This document shows, piece by piece, positions 54,271-63,612 of a stretch of DNA of 64,000 nucleotides. The position numbers and the translations under genes are program-made. Origin of the DNA: Mycobacterium sp. M26 (GTDB lineage: Bacteria; Actinomycetota; Actinomycetes; Mycobacteriales; Mycobacteriaceae); the NCBI RefSeq assembly GCF_001494595.1, contig NZ_LN929908.1, positions 806,001-870,000 of the forward strand, given 5' to 3'. The notes under the pieces are model-generated. The model saw nothing but the letters and a program-made list of their open reading frames with translations. It had not been told where the DNA came from and made no database searches. Position 1 is the first letter of the stretch; every line of letters starts with the position of its first letter.

Positions 54271-56828
54271 CTGCTCCGCAGCACCTCCACCGTCTCCAGT
54301 CGGCGCGCGTGGATCACCGGGTAGACGGCCGCGATCGCGATCAGGACCAGCACCGCGGTTACCGCGGACCGAAGTGCCCGCGGTTCCACACCCCATTCGA
54401 TCGCGATGCCGTAGAACACCGGCGATCCCATCGCCCACAGAAATGTCAGACCAAGGCCCCCGAGCACCGCGATGCCGCCGACCAGGACGCCCAGGACAGC
54501 GGCGTTGGCCACGATGACGGCCTGCTCCTGCTCGCACGTCACCCCGATCGCCCGCAATGCGGCGCGTTCGCGCTGGCGTTGCACGAGTCCGAGCACGAAC
54601 ACATTGAGCAGGCTCAGGCCGGCGGCGACCATCACCACGTACCCGGCGAGGGTGAACGGATGGAGAAAGCGGCTGATCCCGGTCGTGGCGACCGTGCGCC
54701 ACTCGTCATCGTCATAGACGAACAATCCGGCGTCGAGACCGCGAAAATCGTCCCGGTGGGCACTGGCGTCGGTCGAGGAAGGGTAGGCCACCGCGATCTG
54801 ATCTCGTACCGCCGCCCAGTCGGAGCGGGCCGAGGCATCCGAGGTCAGGACGATATCGCCGACCGCGGCATCGTTGACCATCGTCGGGGTCACGATTCCC
54901 GCCACGTGAAAACGCCTCGGACCGTGGACTGTCGGTAGTTCGACGGTGTCGCCGGGTGCGGCGCCGAGTCGGCTGGCGGCGATCTCGCTCAGACCGATCT
55001 GGCCGTCGTGCAAGCCATGCCAGAAGGAGTCTGCGGCGCCGGCCGGTACGAATAGTGCTGTGCTGTACCAGTCACCAGGGGTGACACCGATGACCAGTCG
55101 CGACGAACTGCCGGAGGAAATCGTTGACCGCCAGCGGGACGAGACGCTGCGCCCGTCGGCGGTCGCGGACACCATCTGGAACGTGGGGTCCGAGATCTGT
55201 CCGTCGCGTTGATCGAGGACGGACTGGGCGGTGATCAGCAGGGCGGTGGGCAGCTGGCGGGCCTTTTGCTCGCCAATCTGGGCGCTGCCGAGCAGTTGCA
55301 TACTGTAGGCCCCGATGGCGAAACTCGTGCTCTCCGCGAGCAGCGCAGCGGAAAACGCGAAAAGTAGCGCATAGCGGCGGAAGTCGGCGCTGAGCAGGCG
55401 CCCGACGGCCGGAAATGCGGTTGTCAGAACCCTGATCAGGAGCGCGGCGCCCAGCGGTGCCAGCCAGACCGTCACCAGTACCAACCCGAACAGTCCTACC
55501 GTCAGGCCGTTCATGCCCATGCTGATCGGTAGTGATCCGTGGCGAAAGATCTCGAGCACCGCAACGGAAGCCGCCAGCAAGCCCGACCCGATGAACAGCG
55601 GCCAGACGGGAATCCTCCTGGCGCGCTCAACTCCGCCGGCGCTGGCCATGGACGCCAATGGTCCGTCGCGCATCAGCCTGACTGCGGGCCCGGTCATGGC
55701 GATGAGTCCGCACAGGATTCCCGCGGTGGCTCCCATTGCTAGCAGGCTAGGGCTGAAGTGCGCCGCGATGGTGCCGCCGGAACCGGCCAGCATGGAGCGC
55801 CCGAAGGTGGCCACGAGATAGCTGCCGAGAACGAAGCCGCCCGGTACGCCTACCAGCCCGCCGATCGCGCCCACCAGTGCGGCTTCGGCAAGCATCCCGC
55901 CGAGTAGTCCGGTCGGCCTCGCGCCGATGGCGCCGATGGTCCCCAGCACTGCTCGCCGGTCCTCTACCGCCAGCAGAATCGTATTGACCGCGATGAGGAT
56001 TCCGACGATCATACCGGCGATCGCCACCAGATTGAGGCTCTGTGCACCACTCTCGAACACCGCAGGCAGGTGTGGCTGCGGTGGCCCGGTCGTGGCGACA
56101 CCCGCGACGACCTGATCGACTTCGGTTGTCAGGCTGGTAATTTCGCCGCCGGGGTCCGGTACGACGAACGCAGACGTCACATACCCGGGTGAGCCGAGCA
56201 GTCCGGCTGCGATCTCGGCGGACGGCGCCAGCAGCACATAGCCGTCATTGATGCCTGCGACACGGTCGAACTCGGCGAATGTCCACCCCAGGTGGGCGGA
56301 CCCGGGCGGTAATCCGGGGATGCGCACCTCATCACCGAGGTGCAGACCATGCCGGTCGGCGATTGCCGCCGGAATCTGAAGCGGGATACCCGGGCCGGCG
56401 GCGGGAGTGAGGTCCCGGGCGCGGCGCTCACAATCGAACGGGCCCACCAACCGCTCGATCTGACATGAGCCGCCGAGCAGGAAGAAGCCATGACTGCCCC
56501 GTGGCATGTCCACCGGGGTCAGCCCGGCCACGACGGGGATGACAGTTCCGGCCACCTCGCTGTGCAACCGGTCGACGGTCTGGACGGGCAAGCGACCGCT
56601 GACATTCGGTGTCACCTCTAGGACCCCCGCGTCGGCGGCGTGGGTGAGTGCGGGGCCGAAAGCGTCGAACGGGCGGACCAGCTCCGATTTCAGTATCAGC
56701 ACGGCAAGGACCACCGTCACGCCGAGGGCTACGCCGATCACACTGAGCAGCGTGCGGTGCCAGTCGGCGATCAGTGCTGCGATGTGGATGCGGCGAAACG
56801 AAGTCCAGCCGGCGCGCAGCGTGTCCAT
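54267..56828 (-). CDS. FtsX-like ABC transporter permease
   Basis: An 853-residue permease with two FtsX (MacB-type) repeats: a helix near residue 25-48 (LLSVIGVALGVTVVLAVLIL), a large outer domain, three helices with LNLVAIAGMIVGILIAVNTILLAVEDRRAVLG, and a second set ending HPFTLAGYVVMVAAGLSLLNVFVLGLVQRQRERAALRAIGV. The charged loops near RRxxLGTIGAIGA and RERAALRAIGV are the coupling points for the ATPase. Outer domains contact lipoproteins or lipids in this family, so export or extraction of a lipid or antibiotic-type molecule is likely. It converges with the acyltransferase (four-base overlap). Codon use looks less GC-rich. Confidence 0.85.
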   Translation of the reverse strand: MDTLRAGWTSFRRIHIAALIADWHRTLLSVIGVALGVTVVLAVLILKSELVRPFDAFGPALTHAADAGVLEVTPNVSGRLPVQTVDRLHSEVAGTVIPVVAGLTPVDMPRGSHGFFLLGGSCQIERLVGPFDCERRARDLTPAAGPGIPLQIPAAIADRHGLHLGDEVRIPGLPPGSAHLGWTFAEFDRVAGINDGYVLLAPSAEIAAGLLGSPGYVTSAFVVPDPGGEITSLTTEVDQVVAGVATTGPPQPHLPAVFESGAQSLNLVAIAGMIVGILIAVNTILLAVEDRRAVLGTIGAIGARPTGLLGGMLAEAALVGAIGGLVGVPGGFVLGSYLVATFGRSMLAGSGGTIAAHFSPSLLAMGATAGILCGLIAMTGPAVRLMRDGPLASMASAGGVERARRIPVWPLFIGSGLLAASVAVLEIFRHGSLPISMGMNGLTVGLFGLVLVTVWLAPLGAALLIRVLTTAFPAVGRLLSADFRRYALLFAFSAALLAESTSFAIGAYSMQLLGSAQIGEQKARQLPTALLITAQSVLDQRDGQISDPTFQMVSATADGRSVSSRWRSTISSGSSSRLVIGVTPGDWYSTALFVPAGAADSFWHGLHDGQIGLSEIAASRLGAAPGDTVELPTVHGPRRFHVAGIVTPTMVNDAAVGDIVLTSDASARSDWAAVRDQIAVAYPSSTDASAHRDDFRGLDAGLFVYDDDEWRTVATTGISRFLHPFTLAGYVVMVAAGLSLLNVFVLGLVQRQRERAALRAIGVTCEQEQAVIVANAAVLGVLVGGIAVLGGLGLTFLWAMGSPVFYGIAIEWGVEPRALRSAVTAVLVLIAIAAVYPVIHARRLETVEVLRSS

Positions 56829-57547
56829 CAGTGTTCCGACTGCCGTGCGCCGTCCGGTGCGGATGCCCGCCCGTCGACCAGGTGTAGCTCGCGCGATCCG
56901 TAACGAGTGGCGGCCGGGTCATGGGTCACCATCACAACTGCGGTGCCGTCCTCGTCTGACAATGTCTTCAGTAGGTCCAAAACCTCAGTGGAGGAATGAC
57001 TGTCGAGGTTCCCGGTGGGCTCGTCGGCGAGCAGGATGGAAGGCCGGGCCACCAGCGCGCGGGCCACCGCGACGCGCTGCATCTGGCCGCCTGACATTTC
57101 GGCGGGCCGGTGTCGCGCCCGGTCGCCGAGCCCGATCCGATCCAACAGTTCGACGGCCCGTGCATCGGCGAGTCGCGCTGACACACCGTCGAGGACCAGC
57201 GGCAGTGAGACGTTCTCGACCGCGGTCAACATCGGCACCAGGTTGAAGAACTGGAACACGAAACCGAGGTTGCGCCGCCGGAATGCGGCGCGCGCGCCGG
57301 GTCTCATCGACCACAGGTCGGTGCCGGCCACGGCGACCGTGCCGTTGTCAGGTGATTCCAGTCCGCCGGCTATGTGCAAAAGCGTCGACTTTCCCGCACC
57401 CGATGGTCCGGTCACCACCACGAATTCGCCCGCGCCCAAGGTGAGGTTGAAGTCGGCGAGCACCTGCACCCGCTCGTCGCCACGTCGGTAGGTCTTGTGC
57501 ACGCAACTGAGCTCCAGAACCGCAGCCATCGACACATCGTCAGACAC
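56828..57547 (-). CDS. ABC transporter ATP-binding protein (MacB/LolD type)
   Basis: A 239-residue ABC ATPase: Walker A GPSGAGKST (about 45-53), Q-loop FVFQFFNLVP, signature MSGGQMQRVA, Walker B ILLADEPTGNLD and H-loop VTHD. The LADEPTGNLDS form is typical for LolD/MacB/FtsE. It overlaps the permease by one base (TGATG), so both subunits form one exporter. GTG at 57547 or ATG at 57529 could be the start. With the opposing P450-acyltransferase pair it may export the product of that pair; this is inference. Confidence 0.92.
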   Translation of the reverse strand: MSDDVSMAAVLELSCVHKTYRRGDERVQVLADFNLTLGAGEFVVVTGPSGAGKSTLLHIAGGLESPDNGTVAVAGTDLWSMRPGARAAFRRRNLGFVFQFFNLVPMLTAVENVSLPLVLDGVSARLADARAVELLDRIGLGDRARHRPAEMSGGQMQRVAVARALVARPSILLADEPTGNLDSHSSTEVLDLLKTLSDEDGTAVVMVTHDPAATRYGSRELHLVDGRASAPDGARQSEH

Positions 57548-57597
57548 CCGTGTCGCGGCGGGCGCAGTAGCCCGCTACTGAAAATCGGGGCAGGACC

Positions 57598-60252
57598 TCA
57601 GACCAGACGGCTGGCCTTTGTCTCGTAGACCGCACCGATGACGTCGCGGGCGTAGGACGAGTCGGCGGGCCACAGGTCGTGATGCCAGTCGGTGGTCACC
57701 AGGTTCACGTTGCTCTTGAACTCGCCGCGAATCCACTGCTGCAGAGCGGGATGGACATCGAACAGCAGCTCCCGGTTCGACGTCGGCCCCAGCGTCAGGA
57801 TGCCGGCCACGATCGTGCTGGTATCCGGCGTGGTCTGGCCCGACAGACCCCAGATCAGCCAGGGGAAGCGGTTGTTCAGCGAATCGCGATTGGCCTCCAG
57901 CAGCGGGGGAACCGACTGGACGTTGGGCCAGGGCTGATAGATCGAGCCGCGGTACCACAGGTCAGGATCCGCGGTCACGATGCTGCTGTTGCCGTAGAGC
58001 AGGATCACGTTCTTGTCGATCGCCCACAGGTCACCCAGCGAGGCCGCCGTGCCCAGGCTTCGCGGTGCCAGCCGGTCACCCAGGGTGGCGTAGATCTTGT
58101 CCAGCAGGATGTCGTGGCTGGCGGCGTCGAAGTTGGTGAAGCGGGCCATGTCGACGAGCAGCACCTCCCGGGGGTGCTCGTGGGCGAACCGCGAAATATC
58201 GTCCAGGACTTCGTCAATCGTGGACCCGCGCAGCCCGTGCTCGATGTAGATCTGCCCGTCGGGCTCGTTGGTCAGCCGCAGGTCGACATACCGAATGCCG
58301 TCGGAGAACTGGCCGTAGAGGTCCTTGCCCGCGGTACGGGCCCAGGCCGCGGCGATCGGCTTGACGATGAAATCGGGCAGCTGGGTGAGGATGCCGAAGT
58401 CGGCGACGCCGGTCAGCGCCCACGGCGAGGCCGCGGTGATGCCGTAGCTGCCCGAATCGTGGGTGCCCGGAATCGGCAGCTGGGTCAGCGGCAGATCGGA
58501 CAACTCGGGCAGGTCGCCCATCCAGTTGGCCAGGTCGACGTTCTGCGGCCCGACCGCGGCCACCGTGTAGCTGAACGTCACCGATTGCGGCCGGTGATTC
58601 GACAGGTCCTGGCCGCTGCCGTTGAGGAAGTTCAGGCCCTCGTTGGTGTAGCCCACCGCGGTCAGGCGCACCGGGCTGCTGGCCGGATCACCCGGGTCCA
58701 GCGCGGTGGCGCTGCGGTAGAAGATCTTGTCGGGCTGTTCGCAGTTGTCGGCGTAGGCACAACCGGGTGCATCGGTGGGGGTGATGCCGTTGTACTCCAC
58801 CTGTACCCACGCGTCGGTCAGGCCGTTGGCGGTGGCGAACTCGGTCAGGGATTGCCCAGTGCCGGAATACAACTGGCTGAAGTCACCGGCCACGATCACC
58901 GCGCGCCCGACCGAGGTCGCGGCGATGAACGTCGACAGCTGGGCCAGGTCGGTGTCGGTGAACTCATCGCCGTCGTTCACGTGCACGTTGTAGAGATCGA
59001 TCGACGAGCCACCGGGAATGTGGATACGGGAGTAGGTGAATCCCTTCGGGGCGATGCACACCAGCTCGCAGCCCGACCAGCCCTGCCGGGTCAGGCTCTC
59101 GATGTCGTAGGCCGAGAACGTGTTCAGCCCGTCGGAGAACGGCAGGCCGGCCGGCCACAGCCAGGTCGGCACCGACGGCGCGGTCTGGTCGGGGAAGGCG
59201 GTGTTGGCGATGAGGAACGGGTGGAAGGACACGTCGGCCTGGACGTTGACGATGTCGAAACCGTTGAGCAGCGAACCGATCTGGAGGTTGCTGGTGATCC
59301 GCGGGAAGGTGGCGTCGGTGAGCCCGATGGGCAGCCCCGCCACGTTGTAGGTGAGCATGCTGAACTGGCCGGTGATCGGCGCGACGGGCACGCCGTTGAA
59401 GATCGTCACGGTCGCGGTGTCGGTGTGCCCGCCGGCCAGGCTGGTGCCGAAGATGCCGAACGCGGCGTTGAGCAGGTTGTCCCAGGCGTGCACGTGGATG
59501 GTGGTCTCATCATCGGCGACGAACGCGAAAGTGTCTGTGCCGGTGTAGTTCTCGTCCGGTGTGTAGGTGAACGTGCCGGCAGTGTTGTCCACCGTGACGA
59601 TGCCGTGCTCCGGGCCTCCCGGCATGCCCTTGACGGGCACCGAGTACCGGATCGGATCGCCGTCGGGGTCGTAGGCGGTGAACGGGATCGCGGCGCTGGT
59701 GACCCCGCCGGCCAGGTTCACCTGGACCTGCATCGGGCTGGCGACGGGTGTGTGGTTGAAGAGCACCGGCTTGAGCGGGGCGGGCAGCCACGCGGTGCCG
59801 TCGACCCAGGGCTGGAAGTTGACGTAGGTGCGCAACCACCGGTCGACGTCGGCGACCACATTTTCGACCGCCTCGACGGGGGTCACCTGCTGGGCGGCGA
59901 CCTGCCGGGCTGTGGTGGCGGTGGCCTGCTCGCGCCGGGTCCACGCCAGCAGTGCCGAGGTCACCGGTGTGGCAGGGTCGCCGGCCGGGAGGGTGCGTGG
60001 CCGCAGGGTGGCCGCGGCGGGCCGCTTGGCGGCGGTGACGGTGGCTCTGGCACTGGCGGTGGTGCTGGCCTTGACCCGCTTGGCCGCGCCGCCGGTGCGG
60101 GCCGACTTACCTGACGAACTCGACGCCGACGAACTCGACGAGGATCCCGAGTCGGCCCAGGCGGCCGGTGCGTTGCTGGCGATCGCCGCTCCGACACCCA
60201 GGGCCACCGCCGCGGCGCAGACTCGACCGACACCGCCAGCAGCACCCACCAT
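57598..60252 (-). CDS. Exported EEP-domain plus PI-PLC X-domain phosphodiesterase fusion
   Basis: An 884-residue secreted protein. Residues 1-34 are a signal peptide; 35-110 a Ser/Ala/Lys linker (SSSSGKSARTGGAAKR); about 165-285 a cadherin/VCBS-like beta domain (AYDPDGDPIRYSV and GTFTYTPDENYTGTDTF). An endonuclease/exonuclease/phosphatase (nSMase-like) domain covers about 295-565 with LTYNVAGLP, YNVHVN (His424) and AGDF (Asp457). Usual catalytic positions are altered: QE is QAD (Ala339), GDFN is GDFS, SDH is SNH. The last part (about 585-884) is a PI-PLC X domain whose His598 (GTHDSG), Arg659 (DLRL) and His672 (EHG) are kept. It probably cleaves a phospholipid head group outside the cell. No orthologue is known to me in this locus of M. 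tuberculosis. Confidence 0.85.
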   Translation of the reverse strand: MVGAAGGVGRVCAAAVALGVGAAIASNAPAAWADSGSSSSSSASSSSGKSARTGGAAKRVKASTTASARATVTAAKRPAAATLRPRTLPAGDPATPVTSALLAWTRREQATATTARQVAAQQVTPVEAVENVVADVDRWLRTYVNFQPWVDGTAWLPAPLKPVLFNHTPVASPMQVQVNLAGGVTSAAIPFTAYDPDGDPIRYSVPVKGMPGGPEHGIVTVDNTAGTFTYTPDENYTGTDTFAFVADDETTIHVHAWDNLLNAAFGIFGTSLAGGHTDTATVTIFNGVPVAPITGQFSMLTYNVAGLPIGLTDATFPRITSNLQIGSLLNGFDIVNVQADVSFHPFLIANTAFPDQTAPSVPTWLWPAGLPFSDGLNTFSAYDIESLTRQGWSGCELVCIAPKGFTYSRIHIPGGSSIDLYNVHVNDGDEFTDTDLAQLSTFIAATSVGRAVIVAGDFSQLYSGTGQSLTEFATANGLTDAWVQVEYNGITPTDAPGCAYADNCEQPDKIFYRSATALDPGDPASSPVRLTAVGYTNEGLNFLNGSGQDLSNHRPQSVTFSYTVAAVGPQNVDLANWMGDLPELSDLPLTQLPIPGTHDSGSYGITAASPWALTGVADFGILTQLPDFIVKPIAAAWARTAGKDLYGQFSDGIRYVDLRLTNEPDGQIYIEHGLRGSTIDEVLDDISRFAHEHPREVLLVDMARFTNFDAASHDILLDKIYATLGDRLAPRSLGTAASLGDLWAIDKNVILLYGNSSIVTADPDLWYRGSIYQPWPNVQSVPPLLEANRDSLNNRFPWLIWGLSGQTTPDTSTIVAGILTLGPTSNRELLFDVHPALQQWIRGEFKSNVNLVTTDWHHDLWPADSSYARDVIGAVYETKASRLV

Positions 60253-60329
60253 TGACGCCTTTCGCCAGGCCCCCCAACCTCGTGCCGAACTTTGCCGACG
60301 ATGCTAAGGCAAGGGTGGGCCCGCCGGGG

Positions 60330-61274
60330 TCAGTTGGCGTGCAAAGCCTCGTTCAGCGCGATGCCCTGGCCGTCGCGGGCCACCACCTCCACCGCGCCGG
60401 TCACCGAATTGCGGCGGAACAGCAGGTTGTTCGCACCGGACAGTTCGCGCGCCTTGACGGTCGTGCCATCCGGTGTGGTGACCTTGGTGCCGGCGGTGAC
60501 ATACAGCCCGGCCTCGATGATGCAGTCATCGCCCAGTGAGATGCCCAGGCCGGCGTTCGCGCCGAGCAGGCAGCGCTTGCCCACCGAGATCACTTCGGTG
60601 CCACCGCCGGACAGGGTGCCCATGATCGAGGCGCCGCCGCCGATGTCGGAGCCGTCGTCGACCACCACACCCGCCGAGATCCGGCCCTCCACCATCGAGG
60701 CGCCCAGCGTGCCGGCGTTGAAGTTGACGAAACCCTCGTGCATCACGGTCGTCCCGGGTGCCAGGTGTGCGCCCAGGCGCACCCGGTCGGCATCGGCGAT
60801 CCGCACCCCGGTGGGCACCACATAGTCGACCAGGCGGGGGAACTTGTCGATGCCGTACACCGTCACCGGGCCGCGGGCGCGCAACCGCAGCCGGGTTTGC
60901 TCGAAGCCCTCGATCGCGCACGGTCCGTAGTTGGTCCACACCACGTTGGTGAGCGTGCCGAAGATGCCGTCGAGATTGCAGCCGTGCGGCTCGACCAGCC
61001 GGTGCGAGATCAGATGCAGCCGAAGGTAGGCGTCGTAGGTGTCGGCGGGTTTGTCGTTCAGGTCGGCGATCACCGTGCGCACCGCGATCACCTCGACACC
61101 GCGGTCAGCGTCGGGTCCGGTCAGCGCGGCGAACTCGTCGGGGGCGTCGGCCTCCGACAGCCGGGTGGTGCCCGCCGGGCTGTAGGCGCCCAATTCGGGA
61201 TCCGGGAACCAGGTGTCCAGGACGGTGCCGTCCTCGGTAACAGTGGCCAGTCCGATACCTGCAGCAGAAGTCAC
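60330..61274 (-). CDS. dapD: 2,3,4,5-tetrahydropyridine-2,6-dicarboxylate N-succinyltransferase
   Basis: DapD makes N-succinyl-2-amino-6-ketopimelate in the lysine/diaminopimelate route that supplies peptidoglycan. The 314-residue actinobacterial type has an N-terminal helical domain (to about 150), a left-handed beta-helix with hexapeptide repeats ([22 protein letters not shown]) and a C-terminal cap ([20 protein letters not shown]). Start is a GTG at 61274, with TACCCT eight bases upstream. Divergent from dapE by 47 bases, as Rv1201c-Rv1202. Confidence 0.95.
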   Translation of the reverse strand: MTSAAGIGLATVTEDGTVLDTWFPDPELGAYSPAGTTRLSEADAPDEFAALTGPDADRGVEVIAVRTVIADLNDKPADTYDAYLRLHLISHRLVEPHGCNLDGIFGTLTNVVWTNYGPCAIEGFEQTRLRLRARGPVTVYGIDKFPRLVDYVVPTGVRIADADRVRLGAHLAPGTTVMHEGFVNFNAGTLGASMVEGRISAGVVVDDGSDIGGGASIMGTLSGGGTEVISVGKRCLLGANAGLGISLGDDCIIEAGLYVTAGTKVTTPDGTTVKARELSGANNLLFRRNSVTGAVEVVARDGQGIALNEALHAN

Positions 61275-61282
61275 GGTGCTAG

Positions 61283-61313
61283 AGGGTAGTCCATCGCGCA
61301 GGCCCGCTAGCCT
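61283..61313. promoter_or_regulatory. Divergent -10 elements of dapD and dapE
   Basis: On the minus strand TACCCT (61288-61283) precedes the dapD GTG by eight bases; on the plus strand TAGCCT (61308-61313) precedes the dapE GTG by eight bases. Both fit leaderless promoters in a 47-base gap, so the two initiation complexes are close enough to interfere. Confidence 0.4.
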
Positions 61314-61321
61314 GGGAAGTT

Positions 61322-62395
61322 GTGGCCGCCTCCTTAGACCTGCGCGCGGATCCGATCGCGCTGACCGCTGCCCTCGTCGACATCCCCAGCGAGTCGCGCG
61401 ACGAGGCCCGCATCGCCGACGAGGTCGAGGCCGCCCTGCGCGCCCAGGCTCCCGGTTTCGAGATCATCCGCAACGGTGACGCGGTGCTGGCCCGCACGAA
61501 CCTCGGCCGGCCATCCCGGGTGCTGCTGGCCGGCCACCTCGACACCGTGCCGATCGCCGACAACGTGCCGTCCCGGTTCGAGGGCGATCACCTGTTCGGC
61601 TGCGGCACCTCCGACATGAAGTCCGGTGACGCCGTCTTCCTGCACCTGGCCGCCACCGTCGCCGACCCGGTGCATGACATCACGCTGGTGATGTACGACT
61701 GCGAGGAGATCGAGGCCGCCGCCAACGGCCTGGGCCGCATCGAGCGGGAGCTGCCGGACTGGCTGGCCGCCGATGTTGCGATCCTCGGTGAGCCGTCCGG
61801 CGGCTACATCGAGGCCGGCTGTCAGGGCACCCTGCGGGTGCTGATCTCGGCGACCGGAACCCGCGCGCACTCGGCCCGATCGTGGTTGGGCGACAACGCT
61901 ATTCACAAGCTCGGCGCGGTACTGGACCGGCTGTCGAACTACGACGCGCGCATCGTGGACATCGACGGCTGCACCTACCGCGAGGGGCTGTCGGCCGTCC
62001 GGATCGACGGGGGAGTGGCCGGCAACGTCATCCCCGACGCGGCCAGCGTGACAGTGAATTTCCGGTTCGCCCCGGACCGCTCACCGCAGGCCGCACTGGA
62101 GCACGTCCGCGAGGTGTTCGACGGTCTGGACGTCACCCTGGAGCAGACCGACGCGGCGGCCGGCGCGCTGCCCGGGCTGCATCACCCCGCCGCCGCGGCA
62201 CTGGTCGAGGCGGCCGACGGGCTGGTCCGCGCCAAGTACGGCTGGACTGATGTGGCCCGGTTCGCCGCGCTGGGCATCCCGGCGGTGAATTACGGTCCTG
62301 GTGACCCGAATCTGGCGCACCGCCGCGACGAACGCGTCGCCGTCGCGCAGATCACCGCGGTCACCCAGACCCTGCGGCGCTACCTGGCGGGTTAA
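61322..62395 (+). CDS. dapE: Succinyl-diaminopimelate desuccinylase
   Basis: DapE is a di-zinc M20 peptidase-family enzyme that hydrolyses N-succinyl-LL-diaminopimelate. The 357-residue protein has the zinc ligands His in LAGHLDTVP and Asp in [10 protein letters not shown], and the acidic pair in YDCEEIEA. The dimerisation domain occupies about 175-290. GTG at 61322 is the start. Its last four bases overlap the convergent TPR-like gene. Confidence 0.94.
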   Translation: MAASLDLRADPIALTAALVDIPSESRDEARIADEVEAALRAQAPGFEIIRNGDAVLARTNLGRPSRVLLAGHLDTVPIADNVPSRFEGDHLFGCGTSDMKSGDAVFLHLAATVADPVHDITLVMYDCEEIEAAANGLGRIERELPDWLAADVAILGEPSGGYIEAGCQGTLRVLISATGTRAHSARSWLGDNAIHKLGAVLDRLSNYDARIVDIDGCTYREGLSAVRIDGGVAGNVIPDAASVTVNFRFAPDRSPQAALEHVREVFDGLDVTLEQTDAAAGALPGLHHPAAAALVEAADGLVRAKYGWTDVARFAALGIPAVNYGPGDPNLAHRRDERVAVAQITAVTQTLRRYLAG

Positions 62396-63549
62396 CCGCC
62401 GATCTCGTCGGCCTGCCGGGCGGCGTCTGCCGCCACCCCCGCCATGCCGATGGCGGCGAATTCCGCCGCCGCGCCGCGTAGTCCGGCGGCGTCACGGGCC
62501 CGCAGCGCCCTGGCGTAGTCGACGGCCAGACGCCCGACCCCCGAGTCGAGGTTCAGCCGCTCCAGCCCGTCGGCGGCCCGGGCGTCACCCAGGCGCACCG
62601 CGTCGAGCAGTGCCCGCAGTGCGACGCCCGACTGTCCGCCGCGCTCAGCGGTCTTGGCGGCGTCGCGTGCCGCGGCGATGGCTTCGGGAACGTCCCGGCG
62701 GGCGGCGGCTGTCCACGCCTTCGCCAGTCCGAGCTCCGGGGCGAACAGCATCGACTTCAGACCGTGCTTGGATTCCGCGCGCGCCAGCACCCGGCCGGCG
62801 TCGGCGAGCCGGCCGGCCTGGGCGTGGGCCCGGGCCAGCAGCATCCACGCCAGCGGTCCCCACGAGTAGCCGGTCGGGGCCAACGCGGCGGCCGACTCCT
62901 CGAGCAGCTCGGCGGCCGCGGCCAGATCGCCGCGCGCGATCAGCACATCGGCCACCAGCAGCGTGCCGATCGCGTGGGCGGGCTGCCCGCCCTCGGCGTC
63001 GTCGACCAGCTGCTGGGCCAGTGCCTGTGCCCGGTCCAGTTCGCCGGAGAGCACCAGCGCCGTGGTCTGGCCGAAGGCGGAGGTGAAGCGCAGCAGCCCT
63101 GGATGCCCGGCGGCGATGGCCCGTTCGGCGAGGTCGTCGACGTCGGCGAAGACTCCCATCCGGGCCCGGCACAGGGCGGCCGCCGCGGCCGCCCACCCGA
63201 TGGCCTGATCGTCGGCCTCGGCTGAGGCCAGCACCTCACCGGCCAGCTCCATCGCCCTTTGAGGGCTGCCCGCGTTCATCGCGAAGGTGCCCAACAGCGC
63301 GTCGACCGTCGCGACCGACGGTCCCGAGGACACCCGGTTGCGCAGGGTGCGCAGGAATGCGGTCGCCCGCTCGGGTTCGTCGAGCATCCAGAACTGGTTG
63401 GCCGCCCGGGGCAGCGCCCAGGCCATCAGCTCGGACTCGGTCAGGGTGGCGGGGTCGACGCCGGCGAGCACGTCGGCCGCCTCGCGGCCGAGGCCCTGCC
63501 ACGCCAGCTCCTGCGCTTTGGCGAGCGTGGCTTCCAGCGACAGTGACAC
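62392..63549 (-). CDS. TPR-like helical repeat protein (Rv1204c-type position)
   Basis: A 385-residue all-helical protein made of pairs of helices with an Ala/Leu pattern ([43 protein letters not shown]), the form of tetratricopeptide-like repeats found in MalT/LuxR-type regulators. It has no ATPase or DNA-binding part in this reading. The GTG at 63549 lies six bases after TACACT on the reverse strand, a leaderless promoter; longer frames upstream cross into the LOG gene. A scaffold role is likely but no partner is known. Confidence 0.7.
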   Translation of the reverse strand: MSLSLEATLAKAQELAWQGLGREAADVLAGVDPATLTESELMAWALPRAANQFWMLDEPERATAFLRTLRNRVSSGPSVATVDALLGTFAMNAGSPQRAMELAGEVLASAEADDQAIGWAAAAAALCRARMGVFADVDDLAERAIAAGHPGLLRFTSAFGQTTALVLSGELDRAQALAQQLVDDAEGGQPAHAIGTLLVADVLIARGDLAAAAELLEESAAALAPTGYSWGPLAWMLLARAHAQAGRLADAGRVLARAESKHGLKSMLFAPELGLAKAWTAAARRDVPEAIAAARDAAKTAERGGQSGVALRALLDAVRLGDARAADGLERLNLDSGVGRLAVDYARALRARDAAGLRGAAAEFAAIGMAGVAADAARQADEIGG

Positions 63550-63555
63550 CGCCGC

Positions 63556-63606
63556 AGTGTATGGCTCCGCCGTGGCTGGGCACGGCGAAATGCTGCGCGC
63601 TAGGTT
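63556..63606. promoter_or_regulatory. Divergent leaderless -10 elements, TPR-like/LOG genes
   Basis: Minus-strand TACACT (63561-63556) lies six bases from the TPR-like GTG; plus-strand TAGGTT (63601-63606) lies six bases from the LOG GTG at 63613. Confidence 0.45.
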
Positions 63607-63612
63607 TCTCGG

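Noticed and set aside
57565..57580. CAGTAG/CTACTG hairpin after the EEP/PI-PLC gene as a terminator
   Set aside because: The stem is only six pairs and the A run is on the wrong side for leftward transcription.
57679..60114. Very long open frame on the plus strand opposite the EEP/PI-PLC gene
   Set aside because: It is an antisense shadow caused by GC-rich codon bias: Gly/Arg/Val-rich without domains, while the opposite strand has clear motifs and a signal peptide.
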